DNA of 12,238 nt from Candidatus Omnitrophota bacterium. Its GTDB lineage: Bacteria; Omnitrophota; Gorgyraeia; Duberdicusellales; 4484-171. Below the pieces are notes generated by a model. The model saw nothing but the letters and a program-made list of their open reading frames with translations, was not told where the DNA came from and did no database searches. Of this stretch, positions 6,972 to 12,238 are shown piece by piece (position 1 is the stretch's first letter; every line of letters starts with the position of its first letter). Location of the stretch: NCBI GenBank assembly GCA_030601015.1, contig JAUVUO010000018.1, positions 1 to 12,238 on the forward strand, given 5' to 3'. The translations under genes were made by a program, and so were the position numbers.

Positions 6972-7062
6972 GGCCGTTGTATAACTCAAAAATCTTTCAC
7001 ATTTTTGAGCAGGCCCCAGCGTTAACAGTCCGTGGAATTTTCTCTACGAGAAAATGCACGGC
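6972..7062. repeat. 91-bp structured repeat, copy 1
   Basis: Identical over 91 bp to 7075-7165. Inside are two hairpins: CTCAAAAAT/ATTTTTGAG around a 7-nt loop, and a compound stem CCGTG plus ATTTTCTC pairing with GAGAAAAT plus CACGG around a TAC loop. A palindromic GTTAAC lies between them. GCCGT and ACGGC stand near the two ends as short terminal inverted repeats. The unit looks more G+C-rich than its surroundings. Confidence 0.9.
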
Positions 7063-7074
7063 GACAACCACTGA

Positions 7075-7165
7075 GGCCGTTGTATAACTCAAAAATCTTT
7101 CACATTTTTGAGCAGGCCCCAGCGTTAACAGTCCGTGGAATTTTCTCTACGAGAAAATGCACGGC
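7075..7165. repeat. 91-bp structured repeat, copy 2
   Basis: Exact second copy, same orientation, period 103 bp, with a 12-bp spacer (7063-7074). The five bases CACTG before the unit also match (6966-6970 and 7069-7073), so the duplicated block may include a degenerate flank. The repeat starts 28 bp past the stop of the outer-membrane protein gene, so its stems would be in the 3' end of that transcript and might protect or end it, although no T-run follows. Confidence 0.9.
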
Positions 7166-7193
7166 TGTAAACATAAGCTAATTAATTATAGCA

Positions 7194-7952
7194 TTAAAAC
7201 CTAAATTCACCACTAAGAAACGGGCCGGAAATCTTTAATTCCGCGTAGTCTGAATCATTTTCAAAATTTAAATCTAAGATTCTGTAACCAGCATTAATGC
7301 TGAAACTTTCTATAGGATTTATTTTTACACCAACTTCCGCGTCATAAAGATAACCATAACTTCCAACATCTATTCCTGACACCTCAGCAAATATACCTAT
7401 TTGTTTTAAAGGCTGAAACTCAACGATAGCTCCTACAGAAGGAACCCCTCCTGTAAAGCTTTCCGATTCAGAAATTACCGTTGTTTTCAAAGAAGCTTCT
7501 ACTATAAACCCTTTAGCTTCAATAAGACTGCTAATTTTTAATTTATCACTAATATTTAAAAACTCCCAGATCCAGCCCAATCTTACATATTGAAGGTCAA
7601 CCTCGGTATCAACATTTACACCTAAAGAATAAGTCTGCCCATCAAAATAAACATCCCTTGTAATATCTTTATTCCCACTATAACCTACCTGAGTATAAGC
7701 CAATCGAAGTTTTGAGCTTCCTAACAAAGATAAAATAATTCTTACCTCAGGGAAATCCTCATCTCCCACCCCTAAATCATCTTTAAAATTTATATCTGTA
7801 CCATCTAAAGATGATGTTGTTACTTTAGCGTTCCCTTCTAAATCAGTAATCCAATAACGTCCTTCAGCCTCAATAAGCGAGCCGGCAAAAGATGCGGTCA
7901 TCATAAAAGATAAAATACACATACTAAACAAAAATGATTTTACCATTAACAT
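7194..7952 (-). CDS. outer-membrane beta-barrel protein
   Basis: 252 aa. A Sec signal peptide is clear: MLMVKS, a hydrophobic core (about 5-20) and a cut site near SFAGS (20-25). The mature chain alternates polar and nonpolar residues in strand-sized stretches such as EVRIILSLLG, KLRLAYTQVGYSG, VDLQYVRLGWIWEF, KIGIFAEVSG-like and SFSINAGYRILDLNF, and it ends GEFRF, the terminal Phe typical of proteins inserted by the BAM complex. Size suggests an 8-10 stranded barrel of the OmpA/OmpW-like kind with no periplasmic domain. No specific ligand or pore function can be read. The ATG at 7952 has a GGAGG site 6 nt upstream, which favours it over the ATG two codons later. It stands alone between two repeat-filled gaps. 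Confidence 0.85.
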   Translation of the reverse strand: MLMVKSFLFSMCILSFMMTASFAGSLIEAEGRYWITDLEGNAKVTTSSLDGTDINFKDDLGVGDEDFPEVRIILSLLGSSKLRLAYTQVGYSGNKDITRDVYFDGQTYSLGVNVDTEVDLQYVRLGWIWEFLNISDKLKISSLIEAKGFIVEASLKTTVISESESFTGGVPSVGAIVEFQPLKQIGIFAEVSGIDVGSYGYLYDAEVGVKINPIESFSINAGYRILDLNFENDSDYAELKISGPFLSGEFRF

Positions 7953-8009
7953 AAAACACCTCCCTATGCTATTTTAGTTCTGTCAAAAATAATTATTAAT
8001 TCTTATTTA

Positions 8010-8026
8010 TTTGTAATAATTACAAA
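8010..8026. promoter_or_regulatory. 17-bp perfect palindrome upstream of the outer-membrane protein gene
   Basis: TTTGTAAT and ATTACAAA flank one central A, centred 66 bp before the gene's start. The form and position suit an operator for a dimeric regulator acting on the promoter of this gene. No regulator gene is visible and the high A+T makes chance possible. Confidence 0.35.
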
Positions 8027-8072
8027 ACTTTTTGTTAAAAGTACTTATCTCCCCTAAATAAAATCCCCCTAT

Positions 8073-8188
8073 CCCCCTTTTTCAAAGGGGGAACCTTTTA
8101 TCATTTTGTTTCATTTTGTTTTTGATACCACCTCTTTTTTCAAAGAAATGATCTTTTATCTTTTTTTCGTTTTGCTTTTGATACTTCC
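8073..8188. repeat. degenerate tandem duplication opening with a C5T3/A3G5 hairpin
   Basis: The left half (about 8073-8130) begins with CCCCCTTT-TTC-AAAGGGGG (8073-8091), a perfect 8-bp stem, preceded by another CCCCCT word. The right half (about 8131-8188) repeats the same order of words, TTTTTTCAAAG, CTTTTATC, CGTTTTG and TTTTGATAC, at a shift of 58 falling to 56 bp. The right half has lost the G-run, so it would not fold. Hairpins of this C-run/T-run type occur as dispersed intergenic repeats in many genomes. Confidence 0.6.
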
Positions 8189-8238
8189 TTCCGGTCTCCC
8201 TTTGTCATTCCTCGCCCCTTTTGTTATTCCCCTTTGAG

Positions 8239-8258
8239 ATCCCAGCATTCGCTGGGAT
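8239..8258. repeat. ATCCCAGC/GCTGGGAT hairpin after the histidine kinase gene
   Basis: A perfect 8-bp stem (8239-8246 and 8251-8258) with an ATTC loop, 22 bp past the stop of the kinase. GTCATT words on both sides (8204-8209 and 8273-8278) recall dispersed GTCATTCC-type palindromic repeats. No T-run follows on the minus strand, so termination at this site would be non-canonical. Confidence 0.55.
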
Positions 8259-8280
8259 GAAAGGGAAGGGATGTCATTGC

Positions 8281-10365
8281 TTATGTTTTTTTTAGTTTTA
8301 TTTTTTTACGCTCCTGTTCTGCTACCGGCAAACTAATTGTAAATTTTGCACCCTCACCTTCTTTGCTCTCAACCTCTATTTTACCCTTATGGCTTTCAAT
8401 AATACGATAGACTATAGACAGACCTAACCCCATACCTCCCTCGGGAGATTTAGTAGTAAAAAAAGGATTAAACACAAACTTTAGATTATCTTGAGAGATG
8501 CCGCACCCTGTATCTTTAAAAATTATTTCTATATATTTCTTATTCTTGCTTAAAGAGGTTTGCAGGCTTATCTCTCTATCTTTTGAATCTGCTAAGGTAT
8601 CAATGGCATCTTCAGCATTTGTTATAAAATTAAGGAATACTTGCTCCAGCTGGTTTGGGTCACCTTGTATTTTAGGCAACGCCTTACCTAAAAGAGATAT
8701 ATTGAGCTTTATATTACGAATCTCAAGCTGTTTTCTCAATAATGAGACTGCGGATAGAATGGGTTCATTAACCTCAAACATTTGCATTTTAAATTCAGCC
8801 TTTCGGGCAAATAAACGAACATTTTGAATAATCGCGTCCATTCTGTCTGCTAACTCTATTATTTTATTTAAATCTTCTTTTAAAGGATCGTTGTCTTTTA
8901 TCTCCATTAAAGCTACTTGGGCAAATCCCTTGATTCCGGTCAAAGGCTGATTTAACTCATGAGAAATACCTGAAGATAACTGCCCCATAGCAGCCATTTT
9001 GCTTGTTTGAATAAGTTCTTCTTGAGTTTCTTTGAGTTTTATATGCGCGTTCTCAAGTTCTATTTTTGCCTCTTGCATGTCTTCCATTATATTTAAAGCC
9101 GCTTCATGAGACTGAGCTAACTCTTTTGTCCTCTCTTCAACCTTAGCCAGCAAGGTTTTTGAAAACTCTTCTAATTCTGCCTTTGTTTCTTCCAAATTAT
9201 CTATCAGAATTTGGTTTTCTCTCATATCCCGTGCTACACCAATAACACCCATTATCTTTCCACAATGAACACCTTTTTCCCTAAACTCAGGACACTCATC
9301 CACTGCATTATTACGATTAGAGCAGTTCACACGCCGCATTACAGAGCCGGTAAAACTAACCGGAATCTTCTCGCCGCTTTTTGTTTTATAAATCATCTTA
9401 TAATTGCGTATTGCCCCCTCATCCAGCAGCCTTTTAAACCGTAATCCTTTAAAAAGAGTTTCTGCTTCTACTACTTCTACAAAAATATTTTTCACCTTTT
9501 TGCCAATTAACTCTTCTTTTCTATATCCTAATAATATTAACGCGGCACGATTTACGGTCTTTATTACACCTTTGGTATCAAACACAATTAGAGTATCATC
9601 CATATTAGATAAGATTAAATCAACATAACTTTTAGCTGAAATTAATTCTTTCCTATAATTTTTTATACTCTCAACCATTTCATTAAAAGTAACCCCGAGA
9701 TTGCCTATCTCATCCTTTGACTCAATTTTTATCTTTACATCCAGATTGCCTTCACCAATTTTAGAGGCAACTTGATTAAGCTTAATTAGGGGCCTCACCA
9801 TAACTGACGTCATAATCCAAGCGAGCAAAATTGTAATTACTCCAACAATTAATGTCGCAGTCAACGCCGAAGTAAATGCTGTTTTAATAATATTTTGTAT
9901 AAAACTCCCTTTGATTCCAAGATGAATAGTCCCAACTTGCTTAATGCCCTCCATTACCGGAACCGCGATATCATAAACAAATAGTTCTTTATTTGCTATT
10001 TTCTGTATTCGATATCTCTCTTCTCTATCAAAATCATTTCTTAGCTTTAAAATTTGTTTCGGCATCTTAACTAAATACGTGTGCGACAACAAATATCCTT
10101 TTCCATCAAAAGCAAGGATATATTCCACCATATCTTCTCTCAGTTTCTTTTCCTCAAATAATACGCCGGTCAATTTAAAAGACTTATTCTCTGCTATGTC
10201 TCTAAAAAACCGTTTAGCAAGACTCTTAGCAAATAAAACTTCCGCGTTTTTCAGTCTTTCTTCCTGAATATGCCGAAACATATGGGAAGTAGACAGGATA
10301 TTTGCCACGGATACTATGATTATTATAAAAATAACACCCGATAAAATTTTACAACTCAATTTCAT
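8281..10365 (-). CDS. Cache-HAMP-PAS sensor histidine kinase
   Basis: 694 aa, complete. Membrane helix 1 at about 8-25; a periplasmic Cache-like domain (about 28-160) with the pattern EYILAFDGKGYLLSHT and a closing VGTIHLGI strand; helix 2 at about 165-188; HAMP (about 186-240) with the usual Pro192 and DEIGNLGVTFN; PAS (about 245-380) ending GVIGVARDMRE; a long coiled coil (about 385-455); HisKA with phospho-acceptor His469 in SHELNQPLTGIKGF; HATPase with N-box Asn583 (NFITNAEDA), G1 Asp618 (DTGCG), an F-box FNPFFTTK and GMGLGLS (644-650). The HELNQPL form is typical of NtrB/AtoS-like kinases, which often serve sigma-54 regulators. The PAS has an inserted loop with Cys348, Cys358 and Cys368. 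An AAAGGA site precedes the ATG by 7 nt. It lies 90 bp downstream of the solute-binding protein gene; no receiver gene is visible. Confidence 0.95.
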   Translation of the reverse strand: MKLSCKILSGVIFIIIIVSVANILSTSHMFRHIQEERLKNAEVLFAKSLAKRFFRDIAENKSFKLTGVLFEEKKLREDMVEYILAFDGKGYLLSHTYLVKMPKQILKLRNDFDREERYRIQKIANKELFVYDIAVPVMEGIKQVGTIHLGIKGSFIQNIIKTAFTSALTATLIVGVITILLAWIMTSVMVRPLIKLNQVASKIGEGNLDVKIKIESKDEIGNLGVTFNEMVESIKNYRKELISAKSYVDLILSNMDDTLIVFDTKGVIKTVNRAALILLGYRKEELIGKKVKNIFVEVVEAETLFKGLRFKRLLDEGAIRNYKMIYKTKSGEKIPVSFTGSVMRRVNCSNRNNAVDECPEFREKGVHCGKIMGVIGVARDMRENQILIDNLEETKAELEEFSKTLLAKVEERTKELAQSHEAALNIMEDMQEAKIELENAHIKLKETQEELIQTSKMAAMGQLSSGISHELNQPLTGIKGFAQVALMEIKDNDPLKEDLNKIIELADRMDAIIQNVRLFARKAEFKMQMFEVNEPILSAVSLLRKQLEIRNIKLNISLLGKALPKIQGDPNQLEQVFLNFITNAEDAIDTLADSKDREISLQTSLSKNKKYIEIIFKDTGCGISQDNLKFVFNPFFTTKSPEGGMGLGLSIVYRIIESHKGKIEVESKEGEGAKFTISLPVAEQERKKIKLKKT

Positions 10366-10455
10366 TTTTATCCTTTCTAATCTTCAAGATTCTGTCAAAA
10401 TTTTCAACCGATAAAAAATTCAGGACTCCTTCGTATAAAATTATAGAATTTTCTC

Positions 10456-11652
10456 TTATGGGGTAAAGGTTATAAATACCCCGGCATCTGTAATTTTTGA
10501 GTAATAAATACCCTCCAAACCCTGATGATCCAATATGCTATATTTTATTTCTTTTCCAATGCCAACATCAACATTTTGCATTGTTTCAAGGGCTTCTATA
10601 AAATTTTCTCTCGTCAAATCGGGCCCCGCCTTTTCCAAGGCTGCCACAAGGACCTTCGCGTTTACAAACCCTTCTAAAGCAACATAATTAGGTTTATCAT
10701 CCGGATAATATTTTTTTACCAATTCTCTATATTCTTTCACTCCCGGCAATTCTTCTAAAAAAGGGGACGGGACTACCTGGGTTACAATAATTTTGTCGTA
10801 TTGAAGAGGGTCAATTTTTTTCACTTCAACAATTTCTTTAGCAAATGCCTCTGAGCCGACAAATGATACAGTGTGGAAATAAGGTGTAAATCCCTTGTCA
10901 TTTGATATTTTAATAAACTTAGCTAATGGCTCATAAGTTCCCGCTAATATAACTGCCTCCGCTCCGCTTAATTTAATAACCCGTATTGATTCTTCCACAT
11001 CCATTGTTCCCCTAATATAAGTATCTATTACGATTGTATTCATATTTCTCCTTTCAAGGGCTAATTGGACTCCTGAAAGGACGGCTAAACCAAAAGAATC
11101 TTCTTGATACATAACAGCTATTTTTTTAAATCTTAACTTGTCAACAAAATAGGCAACTGCTCCTTCGGCCTCAGAATAATATGAATCCCTAACGTTAAAT
11201 ATATACGGCCGATACGGATTTCTCAACGCCTCAGCTCCGGTAAAAAGCCCGAGGAGAGGTATTTTTACTTCATGAACAATATCAATTATCTCCACCGATG
11301 TAGGGGTTCCTACATAATCAAATAAAATAAAAACATTATCTTGATTTATTAATCTCTGGGTATTCGCAACTGTATTTGAAGGATTATATTGGTCATCATA
11401 AGTAATTATCCTAATTTTTCTTCCATAAATTCCTCCTTTAGCATTGACTTCATTAATATAAGCTAAAGACCCATGAATTGTCTGAATGCCCAAAAAACTC
11501 GCGTGTCCGCCTAAAGAAAGTGAAGAACCAATAACAATCTCCATATCAGTAACCCCAGGGGTCCTTTTAGTAATTACCTCCTTCCGCATACAACCCGAAA
11601 TAAACGGCATTGCCATAAAAACGATTAAAAAAATAAAATTTTTTTTATTCAT
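10456..11652 (-). CDS. LivJ-type periplasmic solute-binding lipoprotein
   Basis: 398 aa. A lipoprotein signal is clear: MNKKNF, hydrophobic 6-17, and lipobox ISGC with Cys21. The mature part is a type I periplasmic binding protein of the branched-chain amino acid group (Peripla_BP_6): IVIGSSLSLGG at the start, the GIYGRKIRIITYDDQYNP segment, ASN/TQRLINQDNV, IPLLGLFTGAE, KKIAVMYQEDSFGLAV, AEAVILAGTYEP, and the C-terminal ALEGFVNAKVLVAALEKAG. Ligand cannot be read; amino acids, urea and aromatic acids all occur in the family. An AGGAGG site lies 5 nt before the ATG. The neighbours are a HAMP sensor protein upstream and a histidine kinase downstream, with no LivHMGF transporter genes in view, which points to a co-sensing role, though transporter genes could lie elsewhere. 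Confidence 0.94.
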   Translation of the reverse strand: MNKKNFIFLIVFMAMPFISGCMRKEVITKRTPGVTDMEIVIGSSLSLGGHASFLGIQTIHGSLAYINEVNAKGGIYGRKIRIITYDDQYNPSNTVANTQRLINQDNVFILFDYVGTPTSVEIIDIVHEVKIPLLGLFTGAEALRNPYRPYIFNVRDSYYSEAEGAVAYFVDKLRFKKIAVMYQEDSFGLAVLSGVQLALERRNMNTIVIDTYIRGTMDVEESIRVIKLSGAEAVILAGTYEPLAKFIKISNDKGFTPYFHTVSFVGSEAFAKEIVEVKKIDPLQYDKIIVTQVVPSPFLEELPGVKEYRELVKKYYPDDKPNYVALEGFVNAKVLVAALEKAGPDLTRENFIEALETMQNVDVGIGKEIKYSILDHQGLEGIYYSKITDAGVFITFTP

Positions 11653-11745
11653 GTCTGCCTCCTAAATTTCATTTCCCTTAATACGGATTCATTACCAATT
11701 CACACAATCACCCTAACGCTTGGCAAATTATCAACTATCCTTAAT

Positions 11746-12238
11746 TCATTCGGATTCCTCAAATTTTTCTTCTAATTTTTTAATTCTTTTTTTTAGTTCA
11801 ATCATCTTAAGCTCTCTCCCCACCGCAACCTTATTAAACCTCTCAAACTCAACAGCCTCTTTTTCCGCAGCCTCTTTTGCATTTCTTATGTCCTCATTCG
11901 CCGCACGCAATTCTTCGCTCATCGATAACATCTCTTCATTAGACTGCCTTAATTCCTCATTTGCAGCTTCTAATTCTTCATTATAAACAATCAGTTCTTC
12001 ATTCTGGGCCTGTATCTTTTCTTGAGAAAATCCTAAATCTTCAACCATCTTGTTAAACGAACAAGCAAGAAAACCAACTTCGTCTCTGGTTTTAATTTTA
12101 ACTCTCGCGTTAAAATCACCTCTAGCCAATTTATCAGAACTCTGTGCTAATTCTTTAATCGGCTGGGAAATGCCCCTGGCAATAAAAAAAGCGCTTAAAA
12201 ATCCAACTATCAAAACGCTGATTCCTATTAAAACACTA
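11746..12238 (-). CDS. membrane HAMP / coiled-coil signalling protein, 5' end beyond window
   Basis: 163 C-terminal residues are visible; the frame is open to the right edge, so the gene starts outside. A membrane helix (visible residues about 1-20) leads into a HAMP domain (about 20-70) with the conserved Pro in SQPIKEL, the GDFNARV strand and DEVGFLACSFNKM. A long Glu-rich coiled coil follows, with a repeated motif of the kind NEELxAANEEL, and ends in a VGRELKMIELKKRIKKLEE helix. In many histidine kinases that GRELxMIELK helix is the linker just before the kinase core, but here a stop codon follows 12 residues later. There is no HisKA, HATPase, cyclase or methyl-accepting domain in the visible part. 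It lies 93 bp upstream of the solute-binding protein gene. A TTG at 12213 is in frame but lies within the membrane helix and is not a sensible start. Confidence 0.85.
   Translation of the reverse strand, partial: SVLIGISVLIVGFLSAFFIARGISQPIKELAQSSDKLARGDFNARVKIKTRDEVGFLACSFNKMVEDLGFSQEKIQAQNEELIVYNEELEAANEELRQSNEEMLSMSEELRAANEDIRNAKEAAEKEAVEFERFNKVAVGRELKMIELKKRIKKLEEKFEESE

Larger units (their letters stand above)
6858..7193. other. 336-bp intergenic region between outer-membrane protein and cupin genes
   Basis: It holds, from left to right, the cupin ribosome site, the pyrimidine tract, degenerate AACCCGTTT/AACCCGTCAAA words (about 6926-6953), two identical 91-bp repeats, and a short AT-rich end containing TAATTAATTA. 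I see no convincing gene, promoter or intrinsic terminator. Confidence 0.7.
7953..8280. other. 328-bp intergenic region with repeat debris
   Basis: From left to right: the ribosome site and leader of the outer-membrane protein gene with a TTGACA-like box at 7980-7985 but no partner -10, an AT-rich palindrome, a C5T3/A3G5 hairpin that opens a degenerate tandem duplication, GTCATTCC-type words (8204-8210), and an ATCCCAGC hairpin next to the kinase stop. I see no gene in it. Confidence 0.6.

Noticed and set aside
6972..7165. CRISPR-like array from two direct repeats.
   Set aside because: Only two copies, unit 91 bp and spacer 12 bp; CRISPR repeats are shorter and spacers longer, and no cas gene is near.
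6972..7165. Integron attC-like sites (TAAC and GTTA boxes flanking a stem).
   Set aside because: The boxes do not match the RYYYAAC and GTTRRRY cores, the stem has a large unpaired block, and there is no integrase or cassette gene.
10379..10391. 13-bp palindrome AATCTT-C-AAGATT before the histidine kinase gene.
   Set aside because: Short, AT-rich, and overlapping the leader next to the ribosome site; no further support for an operator.
11746..12213. HAMP gene starting at the TTG codon at 12213 as a complete small protein.
   Set aside because: The frame stays open to the window edge and the TTG lies within the membrane helix, so the gene is cut by the window, not complete.

Overview
The window is AT-rich (roughly one third G+C by eye). 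Every gene I can support lies on the minus strand, so transcription runs from high to low coordinates. The cell envelope is Gram-negative: there is an outer-membrane beta-barrel protein ending in Phe, a lipoprotein-type solute-binding protein and periplasm-facing sensors. The mix of NifS plus a two-domain NifU, PilZ, many membrane sensor kinases, a CPBP protease and degenerate palindromic intergenic repeats fits a free-living, probably anaerobic member of a poorly cultured Gram-negative lineage (Omnitrophota-like or deltaproteobacterial-like). That placement is inference; there is no rRNA or marker gene to confirm it.

Layout in the direction of transcription. (a) 12238-8281 is a sensory block. 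It holds the 3' part of a membrane protein with TM, HAMP and coiled coil but no visible output domain, then a periplasmic branched-chain-amino-acid-type solute-binding lipoprotein, then a complete Cache-HAMP-PAS-HisKA-HATPase histidine kinase. No permease, ATPase or response regulator is visible, so the binding protein may serve sensing rather than uptake. (b) 8280-7953 is a 328-bp gap with palindromic and duplicated repeat debris. (c) 7952-7194 is an outer-membrane protein, followed by a 336-bp gap holding two identical 91-bp repeats and a long homopurine/homopyrimidine tract. (d) 6857-2929 is a run of separately spaced genes: a cupin, a YgjP-like metalloprotein, a PepSY-like/CPBP membrane protease fusion, a secreted DUF192 protein and a PilZ protein. 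(e) 2755-1 is a tightly overlapping operon: cysteine desulfurase (NifS/IscS), NifU-like scaffold with a BFD-type [2Fe-2S] domain, and a membrane histidine kinase whose probable GTG start overlaps the nifU stop codon (GTGA). The kinase runs off the left edge.

Functionally the window combines Fe-S cluster assembly with signal transduction. The most notable points are the overlap coupling of the Fe-S genes to a sensor kinase, the transporter-less binding protein beside a kinase and a HAMP protein that lacks an output domain, and several distinct families of intergenic palindromes. I see no CRISPR array, tRNA, rRNA, transposase gene or phage gene.
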